From: Gemmatimonadota bacterium
GTDB lineage: Bacteria > JAAXHH01
Assembly: GCA_026705925.1 (NCBI GenBank)
Contig: JAPOZT010000001.1
Location: 20,177 to 84,176, forward strand
DNA: 64,000 nt
Reading direction: 5' to 3'
Shown here: positions 41,761-51,582 of the stretch, one piece after another
Position numbering within the stretch: position 1 is the stretch's first letter
Layout: each line of letters begins with the position of its first letter
The notes under the pieces: generated by a model
The model's input: the letters and a program-made list of their open reading frames with translations, nothing else
Databases searched by the model: none
What the model was told of the DNA's origin: nothing
Translations under genes and position numbers: made by a program

Positions 41761-42429
41761 ATGGACACCATCGAGCATTTTGTCCATGAGATGGAGAAAC
41801 TCGGCCACCGACTTGACGCCCATAAAATCGGGGCATTCGAGCAGTACCTGTACGAACTCCGCCGCGTAACCCGCACGCTCCAGATCACATCCACGAACGA
41901 CCTGGAACGTATTCCGTCGCGTCATTTTCTCGATTCGCTCATGCCCGCACTGAAGGGCGTCCTGCCCAGGGTCGGCGCTATCGTTGACATAGGAAGCGGC
42001 GGCGGTTTCCCGGGGATACCCCTTGCCATTTTCCTGCCTGGAATACATTTCGTTACGGTCGAATCAAACCAGAAGAAGTGCGCATTCCTGCGGATGGTAA
42101 GACGCGTGCTGTCCCTGGAGAATCTGAATGTCTGCAATGCCAGGATAGAACGGTTGACGGAGAAGTCGCCGGAAAGCAGATATGATGGAGCGGTGGCACG
42201 AGCCGTCGGTTCGATCGACCAGCTCGTGGACTGGAGCGGACCAATCTTGAAACCCGGAGGTAAGCTGGTCTGTTACAAGGGTCCCGGACCAGAGAAGGAG
42301 ATCGATTCGGCAGCGCCGGCCATGGAAGCGCAGGACATGGTATGGGAGGCGACCGTTCCATACGAAGAGGGGGCCGGCGACTCACCCACCCTCGTGGTGC
42401 TGAGGAAGTGCGGGAAGGAAGGCTCGTGA
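41761..42429 (+). CDS. rsmG: 16S rRNA (guanine-527-N7) methyltransferase RsmG
   Basis: The 222-residue Rossmann methyltransferase has the AdoMet motif VDIGSGGGFPGIPLAIFLPG (about 80-99), VESNQKKCAFLRMV and the ARAVGSIDQLVDW stretch of RsmG. It methylates G527 of 16S rRNA. It closes the rpmH-to-rsmG cluster. In many bacteria parA and parB follow here, but in this window the next gene is a convergent moeA. Confidence 0.95.
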   Translation: MDTIEHFVHEMEKLGHRLDAHKIGAFEQYLYELRRVTRTLQITSTNDLERIPSRHFLDSLMPALKGVLPRVGAIVDIGSGGGFPGIPLAIFLPGIHFVTVESNQKKCAFLRMVRRVLSLENLNVCNARIERLTEKSPESRYDGAVARAVGSIDQLVDWSGPILKPGGKLVCYKGPGPEKEIDSAAPAMEAQDMVWEATVPYEEGAGDSPTLVVLRKCGKEGS

Positions 42430-42594
42430 TTCAATTGATGCGACAAAATGAATAATGAACGCACGAGGGCGGAAAAACCACCGATGAAACAGGCTACCCC
42501 TTTATCGATTGCGCAATGTGGAAGAAAAACGAGTAAACATAATAATATACGTGTTTGACGCACTAATTCAGGAAGGTCGTAACTCGTGTAAATA

Positions 42595-43836
42595 TCAATA
42601 GTTACGGTCAGCGGAAAGCTCGCTGTAACCTCCGAGTAACATGACCTCGATTTCCTGGCCGGCCTGCATGAGTTCCTGATCTTCGTGACTCACGGCCAAC
42701 CCATCGGCGATAGACATGGATCTCAGTATACCGGAGCCCTGATCTCCGGTACGCGACGCATAGTACTGGTCATCCCGCTTCTGGAGGGTCACGCGAATGA
42801 ACTGCTTGCGGCCAAGGGATTTCGTAATGTCTTCCAGGAGGCAGGCCTTGATCGTAGGGCGGTAGATGTGGGTGTATCCCTGCATCTTGAGCAAGGCGGG
42901 ACGCATGAAGAGCTCGAAGGTCACCATGGACGCCACCGGATTGCCGGGCAGGCCGAACAAGATGGTGTCGTTGATGGAACCGTAGGCGAGGGGGCGTCCC
43001 GGCGTCATGGATACCTTCCAGAAGGCCATGGAGGTGCCGACGGCCTCGAGGGCGGCCTTGACGTAATCGTATTCTCCCACTGAGACCCCGCCCGAAGTGA
43101 TGACCGCATCCGCCAGGATTCCTTCGCGCAGCGCCTCTTCCAGTGCGTCCTGGGTATCGGGACAGATTCCCAACCTCAAAGGTATGCCGCCGGCGTCCGC
43201 CACCAGCGCGGAGAGGGCGTATCCGTTGCTGTCCACGATCTTGCCGTCCTCAAGAGGCTCGTCCACGTCGACGATCTCGTCGCCGGTGGACAGAATGGAA
43301 ACCCGCGGCCGACGGTAGACCGAAACCTGTGAGCGGTTGGTAGAAGCGAGCAGGCCGACTTCGGCCGGCCGGATCAACATGCCGGACGGGATGATAAGGT
43401 CCCCTTCGCGGAGGTCTTCGCCGGCCCGGCGGAGGTCTGTTCCGGGTTCCACGGCCTGGAGAATGCGTACGTGACGCTCATCGACCTTTAGCGAGCGTTC
43501 GGCGCGGACGATGGTATCGGCGCCGTCGGGTACCGGTGCGCCCGTCATGATGTGTATCGCCTGTCCCGGACCGACGGAGCGTTTGGACACGTAACCCGCG
43601 GGAAGGTCCTCGACGATCTCCAGCTCCGCCGGAGAGTCCGGCGACGAGGGTACTGTATCCGCGGCCCGCACCGCGTAGCCGTCCATGGCCGAATTGTCCC
43701 AGGGCGGCTGGTTCCTCGTAGCGTGGACGTTTTCAGCCAGTACCCGGCCGCGCGCGGAAGCGATGTCGACGCGCTCCACGCCAATCGGACGGACCCGGTC
43801 CAGGATGGTGTCCCGGGCTTCGATAACGGAGATCAT
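42595..43836 (-). CDS. moeA: Molybdopterin molybdenumtransferase MoeA (copy 1)
   Basis: A 413-residue MoeA. It has DNSAMDGYAVRAADT, MTGAPVPDGADTIVRAE, and the MoCF-binding fold with STGDEIVD, SNGYALSALV and GGVSVGEYDY, plus GLPGNPVASMV. MoeA inserts molybdate into adenylylated molybdopterin. The ATG at 43836 follows GAGGAA; the frame is open 99 bases upstream, but that stretch is the low-complexity 3' tail of the upstream copy read in another frame. It lies ten bases after the second moeA. Confidence 0.93.
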   Translation of the reverse strand: MISVIEARDTILDRVRPIGVERVDIASARGRVLAENVHATRNQPPWDNSAMDGYAVRAADTVPSSPDSPAELEIVEDLPAGYVSKRSVGPGQAIHIMTGAPVPDGADTIVRAERSLKVDERHVRILQAVEPGTDLRRAGEDLREGDLIIPSGMLIRPAEVGLLASTNRSQVSVYRRPRVSILSTGDEIVDVDEPLEDGKIVDSNGYALSALVADAGGIPLRLGICPDTQDALEEALREGILADAVITSGGVSVGEYDYVKAALEAVGTSMAFWKVSMTPGRPLAYGSINDTILFGLPGNPVASMVTFELFMRPALLKMQGYTHIYRPTIKACLLEDITKSLGRKQFIRVTLQKRDDQYYASRTGDQGSGILRSMSIADGLAVSHEDQELMQAGQEIEVMLLGGYSELSADRNY

Positions 43837-43846
43837 CGCGCGTTCC

Positions 43847-45157
43847 TCACGGTGAATCCTTTCCGGCTGCGCCCTGAATGGTCCCGTCGCTTGTTCCGGC
43901 CGCGCCGAGTCCGACCGCGTCGTGTCCGGCCGCACCCATCAGCAGCACCTGGACCTCGGATCCGCGGGGCAGGGCGGTTACGCCCGTTTCCACGACGACG
44001 AGACCGTTGGTCCCGGTCATGGAACTGAGCATGCCGGACCCCTGGCCCGCGACGGTCGAGGCGTAGAACCGGCCGCCGGTACAGGTGATCCGGGCGCGCA
44101 GATAGTGCCGCCGGTCCCCGCCGGCCGTCAGATCGTTCTCGAGTTCCGCCTGAACCGTGGGCAGGCGCCAGTCATGGGGGCTATAACCCATCATCTTCCG
44201 CAAGGCGGGCCGTGCGAAGAGGAGGAAGGAGACCATGCAGGAAACGGGGTTGCCCGGCAGGCCGAAGAACGGCTTGCCCTGGAGCAACCCGTAGGCGAGG
44301 GGCTTGCCCGGCTTCATCTTCACCCGCCAGAACCGCATGTCCGTGCCGAGGTCTTCCAGCACTTTTTTCACATAGTCGTAGTCGCCCACGGAAACGCCGC
44401 CGGTGGAAAGGACGACATCCGCGCTCAGTGCCGACCGTATGGCCTTCGAGATCTCCGCTTCGCTGTCCCTGGCGATGCCCAGGTTGACCGGCCGGCCGTT
44501 GCATGCCCGCACGAGCGCGGCCAGGGAATAGCTGTTGCTGTTGACGATCTTACCAGGTTCCAGCCGCTCGTCGATGTCGACGACCTCGTCGCCCGTGGAA
44601 AGGATGGCCACGGCCGGACGCCTGCGTACCGCGACCTGGGACCGTTGGAAGGCCGCCAGGAGGCCGATCTCACCGGGACCGATTTCGGCGCCTGTGAAAA
44701 GAACCCGCTGGCCCTGTTTTACGTCTTCCCCCCGGTAGCGTACGTTCTGGCCCGGCTTCACCGCCTTCAGGATCTCTACGCTTTCGGCGTTCTGCCTGGT
44801 GTGCTCCACCATGACGACGGCGTCCGCGCCTCCGGGGAGAAAGGCGCCGGTCATGATGCGCGAAGACTTGCCGGGAACCACGTGCGCGGAGGGAACGGTG
44901 CCCGCGGGGATCTCTTCGAGGACCTCGAGGCGGCAGGGGGCGTCCTCGGATGCGCCCGAGGTGTCCTCGGCCCGGACGGCATAACCGTCGACGGAGGAGT
45001 TGTCCTGGGGCGGCACGTCGAACCTGGGCGCCACGTCTTCGGCGAGCACCCGGTCCTGGCTCTCGGCCAACGGCACACGCTCGGTACCCGAGGCGGAGAC
45101 CGAATCCAGCACGACCTCCTGGGCTTCCTCCACGGTGAGCATCCGGTCTGCGGTCAT
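43847..45157 (-). CDS. moeA: Molybdopterin molybdenumtransferase MoeA (copy 2)
   Basis: The 436-residue paralogue has the same domain order as copy 1 with motifs DNSSVDGYAVRAEDT, MTGAFLPGGADAVVMVE, STGDEVVD, GGVSVGDYDY and GLPGNPVSCMV. All catalytic regions look intact. It ends in a Gly/Ala-rich tail (GAAGHDAVGLGAAGTSDG) beyond the usual C-terminal beta domain. Two adjacent copies may divide molybdenum and tungsten insertion, as proposed for MoeA1/MoeA2 pairs elsewhere; this is inference. No other molybdopterin genes are in the window. Confidence 0.92.
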   Translation of the reverse strand: MTADRMLTVEEAQEVVLDSVSASGTERVPLAESQDRVLAEDVAPRFDVPPQDNSSVDGYAVRAEDTSGASEDAPCRLEVLEEIPAGTVPSAHVVPGKSSRIMTGAFLPGGADAVVMVEHTRQNAESVEILKAVKPGQNVRYRGEDVKQGQRVLFTGAEIGPGEIGLLAAFQRSQVAVRRRPAVAILSTGDEVVDIDERLEPGKIVNSNSYSLAALVRACNGRPVNLGIARDSEAEISKAIRSALSADVVLSTGGVSVGDYDYVKKVLEDLGTDMRFWRVKMKPGKPLAYGLLQGKPFFGLPGNPVSCMVSFLLFARPALRKMMGYSPHDWRLPTVQAELENDLTAGGDRRHYLRARITCTGGRFYASTVAGQGSGMLSSMTGTNGLVVVETGVTALPRGSEVQVLLMGAAGHDAVGLGAAGTSDGTIQGAAGKDSP

Positions 45158-45187
45158 GAATCCATTCCGTTGTCCCGCGGCATGGGC

Positions 45188-46798
45188 TTACCTGCCGTCG
45201 GGATTCGCCATGAAGGCTTCGATTTCCTCGATCGACCGGGGCGTGCCTTCCGACAGCACCCGGTGTCCGTCTTCGGTCACCAGCACGTCGTCTTCGACGC
45301 GCACCCCGATATTCCGGTACCGTTCGAAGGCGGACCGTATCGCCTCGATCAGCGCCTGATTCCGCGGCGTGTCTTCGAGGTTCTCCAGCGTGTCCTCCCG
45401 GACGTAGATGCCCGGTTCCACCGTGATCACCATGCCCGGCCTGAAGGGCATATCCCTTCCGCCCACGTCATGGACGTCCAGCCCGATCCAGTGGCTCGTG
45501 CCGTGCATATACCACATGCGGTACTGGTTTCCCGACGTACTCGTGATCAGTCCCAGTTTCAGAAGTCCGTCCGCGATCACCTTCCGCGCCACCTCATGCA
45601 CCCTGCGCATGGTCATGCCCGGCCGGACGGCGGCGACGCCCCGTGCATGGGCCTCGAGGACGACCTCGTAAATTTCGCGCTGTGCTTCTGAGAAGACACC
45701 GCCGACCGGGAACGTCCGCGTGACGTCGGCCGTGTAGTATCCGACGGCCGCGCCGATATCGGCCAGGACGAGTTCGCCGCTTGAGATCTCCCGGTTGTTT
45801 TCCTCGTAGTGGAGGGTCGTGGCGTTCGGTCCAGAGGCCACGATGGACGGGAAACCCCAGTGCGCGCCGTGCGCGCGATAGGTGAAAAGAATGATGCCGT
45901 CGAGTACGGATTCGTTCAGTGGTCCGCCTGGTCCGCCCGGTCCGCTTGCCCGGCGCATGATGGCGCGCTGCGCCAGGTGGGTGATGTCGACGGCGCGCTG
46001 CAGCCGCTGCAGCTCCCAGTCCGATTTGACGACGCGCAGGTCCCGGAACAGGCCGGACGCCAGCCGTACCTGGACGGCTGGAAAACGGGCGGCCTCGGAG
46101 GCGAACCGGAGGGCTTGCGGATACCGGCTGCCGTACCTGGAACTGGCGTCGGCCAGGAGCCAGACGGGCACGGGCGTTCCGTTCTCGACGGATTCGCCGA
46201 TGGCCCGGTAGTCCCCTGCGTCATCGGAAGGACGTTTTTCATAAACCGATCCGTGGAGGACGGACTCCACGAAGGCGTGGAATTCTTCACTCGGCCATAC
46301 CTGGGCGATCCCGGTCCGGCGGCGGGCTTCTTCCACCCCGATCATGTGGCCGGTCCAGATTTCTCGCGCGGGGTCGCGCCTGGGGAGGAAGAGGATCTCC
46401 TTCTGGCTTCGATTTCCGGGCACCAGCACGAGCGTGGCGCCGGGCTGGCTGATGCCGGTCAGGTAGAAGAGGTTGCTCTCCTGCCGGTAGGGATAGTTCA
46501 CGTCGTTGCTGAATACCTTGGGTTCCGCCCCGAAGAGGATCATGATCCCGCTGCCCATGCCGTCGCGGATCCGGTCCCGCCTTTCCGCCAGCTCCGCCAC
46601 CGGCACCGGGCCGGGGTCTTCCGTGATGGACACGGACCCGGTCTGGGCGGCGGCCGGGGAAGCCGAAGTGACGCCATAGAGGGTCATTGCCCAGAGTGCG
46701 GCAGTAAGGATCGTGCACAGCGCGGCGGAAAAGGCCGGACCGAGCGTGCGCAACGCGTTGCCGGCCGCAAAAGAACCAGGTTTAAAACGTGGTTTCAT
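45188..46798 (-). CDS. Exported Xaa-Pro aminopeptidase (aminopeptidase P, M24B)
   Basis: The ~536-residue protein has a signal peptide (hydrophobic stretch ending near SASPAAAQ) and an aminopeptidase P N-terminal domain (MGSGIMILFGAEP). The pita-bread catalytic domain follows, with all metal ligands visible: LADIGAAVGYYTADVTRTFP (two Asp), GTSHWIGLDVHDVGG (His), VITVEPGIYV (Glu) and VEDDVLVTEDG (Glu). It removes N-terminal residues before proline, here in the periplasm. A Gly/Pro insert (RASGPGGPGGPLNE) interrupts the core. The ATG at 46798 is preferred over an upstream GTG. Confidence 0.9.
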   Translation of the reverse strand: MKPRFKPGSFAAGNALRTLGPAFSAALCTILTAALWAMTLYGVTSASPAAAQTGSVSITEDPGPVPVAELAERRDRIRDGMGSGIMILFGAEPKVFSNDVNYPYRQESNLFYLTGISQPGATLVLVPGNRSQKEILFLPRRDPAREIWTGHMIGVEEARRRTGIAQVWPSEEFHAFVESVLHGSVYEKRPSDDAGDYRAIGESVENGTPVPVWLLADASSRYGSRYPQALRFASEAARFPAVQVRLASGLFRDLRVVKSDWELQRLQRAVDITHLAQRAIMRRASGPGGPGGPLNESVLDGIILFTYRAHGAHWGFPSIVASGPNATTLHYEENNREISSGELVLADIGAAVGYYTADVTRTFPVGGVFSEAQREIYEVVLEAHARGVAAVRPGMTMRRVHEVARKVIADGLLKLGLITSTSGNQYRMWYMHGTSHWIGLDVHDVGGRDMPFRPGMVITVEPGIYVREDTLENLEDTPRNQALIEAIRSAFERYRNIGVRVEDDVLVTEDGHRVLSEGTPRSIEEIEAFMANPDGR

Positions 46799-46872
46799 GA
46801 GTCGTCTTCCGTGGTGGCGGCCCACCAGGCCGCGTGAGGCCCGCCAGGCCGCGTGAGATCAGTCGTGGTGAA

Positions 46873-48099
46873 TCAGGTCGTGTATTCCGCGTTCACGGTC
46901 ACGTATTCGTGGGACATGTCGCAGGTCCATACCGTGGCCGCGCCGTCTCCCAGCTTGAGATCGATTTCGACGGGGACTTCACCGGCGGAAAGCGCTTCCC
47001 GCATGGCCGGCTCGTCGAGGGGGAGCCCCTGGCCGTCGCGCGTCAACTGGTGGCCGCAGAGGAACAGGTCGATTGTGTCCGGATCTGATTCGGCGTCTGC
47101 GTACCCGACGGCGCAGAGGATCCGGCCCCAGTTGGGATCGTGGCCGTAGATGGCCGTCTTCACGAGGGCGGAATTCGCCACGCTCATGCCGATCGTCCGG
47201 GCGTCCTCGTCCGAACGGGCGCCCCGCACGCGGATCTCCACGAGTTTGGTCGCGCCTTCGCCGTCCCGGGCGATCTTCTTCGCCAGGTCGGTGCAGACGT
47301 GCTCCAGCGCCTCGGCGAACCGCTCGTAGGCGTCCCCGTCGGGCTGGGTGATCGCCGGGTTGCCCGCGGCGCCGTTGGCCAGGATGAATACCGTGTCGTT
47401 CGTGCTCATGTCCCCGTCGACGGTGATGCAGTTGAAGGACTTGCCGACCGCCCGGTTGAGGGCCGACTTGAGCGCGCCCGGCGCGATGGCGGCGTCCGTC
47501 GTGACCACGCCGATCATCGTGGCCATGTCCGGGCAGATCATGCCCGCGCCCTTGGCGATCCCGCCTACCACCGCGGGCGTACCGTCGAGATCGCACCGCA
47601 CCGCGCAGGTCTTGGACACCGTGTCGGTCGTCATGATCGACTCGGCGGCGTCCGGGTCAGGACCCAGCGGCTGCCGGGCCAGCGCTTCCAGGATGCCATC
47701 GCGGATCACGTCCATGGGCAGGGGCCGGCCGATGACCCCGGTGGAAGCGACAAGGATCTCGCTCGCGGGCACGGACAGCCCGTCGGCCACCAGGGCGGCC
47801 ATCTCCCGGGCGTCCGCCATGCCGGGTTCCCCGTTGCACGCGTTGGCGTTGCCGCTGTTGACCACGACGGCCCGCGCCATGCCGGTCTGCAGATGGTCTT
47901 CGGAAAGGACCACCGGAGCAGCCCGCACCCGGTTCGTGGTGAACACCCCCGCCGCGGAGGCGGTGCCGCCCGCGTCGATCACCACCAGGTCCTTGCGGCT
48001 GCCCTTCGGACTGTTAATGCCGCAGCTCGCCGTATTGACCGTGAACCCCTTCGGGGCCAGAACGCCCGTGGCAAGTACGCCGCCGTCTACCGTCTTCAT
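46873..48099 (-). CDS. argJ: Glutamate N-acetyltransferase / ornithine acetyltransferase ArgJ
   Basis: The 408-residue enzyme carries the self-cleavage site region KGAGMICPDMATMIG, with the nucleophilic threonine of AT-M, and ASTGVIGRPLP. It recycles acetyl groups between acetylornithine and glutamate in arginine synthesis. The ATG at 48099 has GAGGG seven bases upstream; a TTG two codons earlier is less likely. It begins two bases after carB ends, so arginine-linked genes are cotranscribed. Its presence shows arginine does not need the LysW carrier route. Confidence 0.94.
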   Translation of the reverse strand: MKTVDGGVLATGVLAPKGFTVNTASCGINSPKGSRKDLVVIDAGGTASAAGVFTTNRVRAAPVVLSEDHLQTGMARAVVVNSGNANACNGEPGMADAREMAALVADGLSVPASEILVASTGVIGRPLPMDVIRDGILEALARQPLGPDPDAAESIMTTDTVSKTCAVRCDLDGTPAVVGGIAKGAGMICPDMATMIGVVTTDAAIAPGALKSALNRAVGKSFNCITVDGDMSTNDTVFILANGAAGNPAITQPDGDAYERFAEALEHVCTDLAKKIARDGEGATKLVEIRVRGARSDEDARTIGMSVANSALVKTAIYGHDPNWGRILCAVGYADAESDPDTIDLFLCGHQLTRDGQGLPLDEPAMREALSAGEVPVEIDLKLGDGAATVWTCDMSHEYVTVNAEYTT

Positions 48100-48101
48100 G
48101 G

Positions 48102-51100
48102 TCAAACCCTCGCTTCTCTAAGCGTCTCGTGCCATTCCTGCAGGCTCTTCACCGAGATCTCGCGGCCCTCATTCTTGAGCGCCTGGATGGCCTTGACCGC
48201 GGACCAGGCCGCCGAGAGCGTGGTGATGCACGGGATGTTCGCCTCGATGGCCGCGCGGCGGATCATGTAGTCGTCGTCCCGCGCGCTCTTGCCCAGCGGC
48301 GTGTTGATGATGAGCTGGATATCGCTCCGCCGGATGTGGTCCACGATGTGCGGTTCGCCCTCCCAGACCTTGTTGACCCGGACCACCTCCAGGCCGGCGT
48401 CCTCCAGCGTGCGGCCGGTGCCGCTCGTCGCCATGATCGTGAAACCCAGCATATGGAGTTCCCGGGCGATGTCCACGACGTTTTCGTGGTCGAAGGCGTT
48501 GACGCTGACCAGGACGGTGCCGGACAGGGGCAGGGAGCCGCCCGCCGCGCTCTGGCCCTTGGCGAAGGCGATCCCCGGTTCCTCGTAGATCCCCATGACC
48601 TCGCCGGTCGACTTCATTTCGGGTCCGAGCAGGCTGTCCGACCCCGCGAACTTGACGAAGGGCAGCACGACCTCCTTCACCGAGGCGTAGGGCGGGATGA
48701 TCTCCTCGGTGAAGCCGAGTTCGCACAGCGTCTTCCCCGCCATGACCCGCGCCGCGAGCTGGGCCAGGGGCACGCCGATGGCCTTGGAGACGAAGGGTAT
48801 CGTCCGCGAGGCGCGCGGGTTGACTTCCAGCACGTAGACGACGTCGTTCTTGATGGCGTACTGCACGTTGATCAGGCCGACGACCTTGAGGCTTCTCGCC
48901 AGGGCGTGGGTGTAGTTCCTCATGGTGTCGATATGCATGGGCTTGACCATGTAGGGCGGCAGCACGCAGGCGCTGTCCCCGGAATGGATGCCCGCTTCCT
49001 CGATGTGTTCCATGATCCCGCCCAGGACGACGTCCGTCCCGTCGGAGATGGCGTCCACGTCGTACTCGAAGGCGTCCTCGAGGAACTTGTCGATGAGGAT
49101 GGGATGCTCGGGGGACACGTGGACGGCGGTTAGCATGTAGGCCTGCAAGGAGTCGTCGTCGTAGACCAGGGCCATGTTGCGGCCGCCGAGGACGTAGGAA
49201 GGCCGCACCAGCACGGGGTATCCGATTTCGCCCGCCACCTCGAGGGCCTCTTCGAAGGAAAAGACCGTCCCGTGGGGCGGATGGGGGATGCCCAGCTCCG
49301 TCGTCAGGGCGCCGAACCGCTTGCGGTCCTCGGCCAGGTCGATGCTGTCGGGCGAGGTGCCGATGATGGGCACGCCCGCGCGTTCGAGCGGCAGGGACAG
49401 CTTGAGGGGCGTCTGCCCGCCGAACTGGACGATCACGCCGTCCGGCTTTTCGGTCTCGACGATGTTCATCACGTCTTCGAAGGTGAGGGGCTCGAAGAAC
49501 AGCCGGTCCGAGATGTCGTAATCGGTGCTCACGGTCTCCGGGTTGCTGTTGACCATGATCGTCTCGTATCCGTCCTCCTTCAGCGCCATGACCGCCTGCA
49601 CGCAGCAGTAGTCGAACTCGATCCCCTGGCCGATGCGGTTCGGCCCGCCGCCCAGGATCATGATCGTCTTCCGCGTCTTGGGCCGGGTCTCGTTTTCAGC
49701 CTCGTAGGTCGAATAGTAGTAGGGCGTCATGGCCTCGAACTCGGCCGCGCAGGTGTCGACGGTCTTGAACACGGCATCCACGCGTGCCTCGATGCGCCGG
49801 GCGCGGACCGACCGCTCGTCGCTGCCGGTCAGGTGGGCGATCTGCACGTCGGAGAAACCGGCCTGCTTGGCCTTGTGCAGCAGGTTCCGGGGCATGGACC
49901 CGTTCCGGTGCGCGCCGATTTCGCCCTCGAGCTCGACGATGTCCCGCAGGTTGTGCAGGAACCAGGGATCGACGCCGGTGAGCGTGTAGATCTCGTCGAC
50001 GGGCATGCCGAGCTGGAGGGCGGTCTTGATCTGGAAGATGCGCTCCGCCGTGGGCCGGGCCATCTGCTCCCTGAGATCGTCCAGCACGCCGTCCACCTGT
50101 CCGTTCGCCTGTCCGTCTGCCCGTCCCGCGTTCCGCCCGGCGGCCGGAGCGCCGGCGTCCACCTCGTCCTTCCCGTCCGCGCCGAGGCCGTGACGGTCTA
50201 TCTCCAGGCCCCGAAGCCCTTTCTGGACCGCTTCCTTGAAGGTCCGGCCGATGGCCATGGTCTCGCCCACCGACTTCATCTGCGTGCCGAGCTGCGTATC
50301 GGCGTTGGGGAATTTCTCGAATGCCCACCGCGGGATCTTCACCACCACGTAGTCGATGGTGGGCTCGAAGGACGCCGGGGTTTCGCGGGTAATGTCGTTC
50401 GGGATCTCGTCCAGCGTATATCCGACCGCCAGTTTCGCGGCGATCTTGGCAATGGGGAAGCCCGTGGCCTTGGAAGCCAGGGCCGAGCTGCGGGACACGC
50501 GCGGGTTCATCTCGATGGCCAGGATGCGGCCGTCTTCGGGGCTGACGGCGAACTGGATGTTCGATCCGCCCGTCTCCACGCCGATCTCCCGGATCACCTT
50601 GATCGAGGCGTCCCGGAGCGCCTGGTATTCCTTGTCCGTGAGCGTCTGCGCGGGTGCGACCGTGATGCTGTCACCGGTGTGCACGCCCATGGGGTCGAAA
50701 TTCTCGATGGAGCAGATGATGACCACGTTATCGGCCAGATCGCGCATGACCTCGAGTTCGTATTCCTTCCAGCCGATGACCGACTCCTCGATCAGCACCT
50801 CGGTAATGGGACTGGTGGACAGGCCCCATTCGACGGCCTCGGCGTATTCCGATTCGCTGCGGGCGATGCTCCCACCGGCGCCGCCCAGGGTGAAGGCCGG
50901 TCGGATGATGGCGGGGAAGCCCGTATTCTTCACCAGTTCCCAGGCCTCATCGACGGTCCGCGCGAAGCCGCCCCGGGGCACTTCCAGGCCGATGCGTTCC
51001 ATGGCCTGCTGGAACAGTTCCCGGTCCTCCGCCATCTTGATCGCCTCGAGCTTGGCGCCGATGAGTTCGACCCCGTAGCGGTCCAGCGTACCCGACTCGG

Positions 51101-51407
51101 CGAGCTCGACGGCGACGTTCAGCGCGGTCTGTCCCCCGAGCGTGGGCAGCAGCACGTCGGGGCGTTCGCGCCGGATGACCTTCTCCACGTATTCCGCGGT
51201 GATGGGCTCGACGTAGGTCCGGTCCGCCATGTCCGGATCCGTCATGATCGTGGCCGGATTGCTGTTGATCAGCACGACCCGGTAGCCTTCTTCGCGGAGC
51301 GCCCTGCAGGCCTGGGTGCCGGAATAGTCGAACTCGCAGGCCTGTCCGATGACGATCGGCCCGGAGCCGATGATCAGGATGGATTCGATGTCGGTGCGTT
51401 TTGGCAA
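48102..51407 (-). CDS. carB: Carbamoyl-phosphate synthase large subunit
   Basis: About 1101 residues, with two ATP-grasp halves (each beginning with an [23 protein letters not shown] motif), an oligomerisation domain and a C-terminal methylglyoxal-synthase-like regulatory domain. The TTG at 51407 gives the canonical N-terminus MPKRTDI and is preceded by GAGGG. Between the first ATP-grasp and the oligomerisation domain is a ~30-residue low-complexity insert ([19 protein letters not shown]). carA is not next to it. The gene is 28 residues longer than E. coli CarB, matching the insert. Confidence 0.96.
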   Translation of the reverse strand: MPKRTDIESILIIGSGPIVIGQACEFDYSGTQACRALREEGYRVVLINSNPATIMTDPDMADRTYVEPITAEYVEKVIRRERPDVLLPTLGGQTALNVAVELAESGTLDRYGVELIGAKLEAIKMAEDRELFQQAMERIGLEVPRGGFARTVDEAWELVKNTGFPAIIRPAFTLGGAGGSIARSESEYAEAVEWGLSTSPITEVLIEESVIGWKEYELEVMRDLADNVVIICSIENFDPMGVHTGDSITVAPAQTLTDKEYQALRDASIKVIREIGVETGGSNIQFAVSPEDGRILAIEMNPRVSRSSALASKATGFPIAKIAAKLAVGYTLDEIPNDITRETPASFEPTIDYVVVKIPRWAFEKFPNADTQLGTQMKSVGETMAIGRTFKEAVQKGLRGLEIDRHGLGADGKDEVDAGAPAAGRNAGRADGQANGQVDGVLDDLREQMARPTAERIFQIKTALQLGMPVDEIYTLTGVDPWFLHNLRDIVELEGEIGAHRNGSMPRNLLHKAKQAGFSDVQIAHLTGSDERSVRARRIEARVDAVFKTVDTCAAEFEAMTPYYYSTYEAENETRPKTRKTIMILGGGPNRIGQGIEFDYCCVQAVMALKEDGYETIMVNSNPETVSTDYDISDRLFFEPLTFEDVMNIVETEKPDGVIVQFGGQTPLKLSLPLERAGVPIIGTSPDSIDLAEDRKRFGALTTELGIPHPPHGTVFSFEEALEVAGEIGYPVLVRPSYVLGGRNMALVYDDDSLQAYMLTAVHVSPEHPILIDKFLEDAFEYDVDAISDGTDVVLGGIMEHIEEAGIHSGDSACVLPPYMVKPMHIDTMRNYTHALARSLKVVGLINVQYAIKNDVVYVLEVNPRASRTIPFVSKAIGVPLAQLAARVMAGKTLCELGFTEEIIPPYASVKEVVLPFVKFAGSDSLLGPEMKSTGEVMGIYEEPGIAFAKGQSAAGGSLPLSGTVLVSVNAFDHENVVDIARELHMLGFTIMATSGTGRTLEDAGLEVVRVNKVWEGEPHIVDHIRRSDIQLIINTPLGKSARDDDYMIRRAAIEANIPCITTLSAAWSAVKAIQALKNEGREISVKSLQEWHETLREARV

Positions 51408-51426
51408 GATGACCCTCAAAAGGGAC

Positions 51427-51482
51427 CGCGGTGAGGCGCCCACGGCGGGGCGCTCGCGGTGAGGCTCCCGCGGGAAGGCGCT
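51427..51482. repeat. Two 28-base tandem repeats in the carB leader
   Basis: Units 51427-51454 and 51455-51482 share 23 of 28 bases, both starting CGCGGTGAGGC and ending GGCGCT. They lie between the carB promoter and its TTG start. Confidence 0.7.
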
Positions 51483-51519
51483 CGCGCGTCACCAGCGTTC
51501 AGTTGGAGCAAACCGCATG

Positions 51520-51548
51520 AATATATATTGAGAAGGCCCGAATCGCAA
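51520..51548 (-). promoter_or_regulatory. Promoter of carB-argJ
   Basis: TTGCGA and TATATT with a 17-base spacer on the minus strand. The -35 lies inside an inverted repeat, GGCCCG (51535-51540) and CGGGCC (51558-51563), which could be an operator or the remains of a terminator. Confidence 0.6.
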
Positions 51549-51582
51549 CGTTAAAACCGGGCCGAAGGGCAGACCTGCGCGC

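Noticed and set aside
49272..51434. 720-codon plus-strand frame opposite carB
   Set aside because: Antisense shadow of a gene with clear ATP-grasp motifs.
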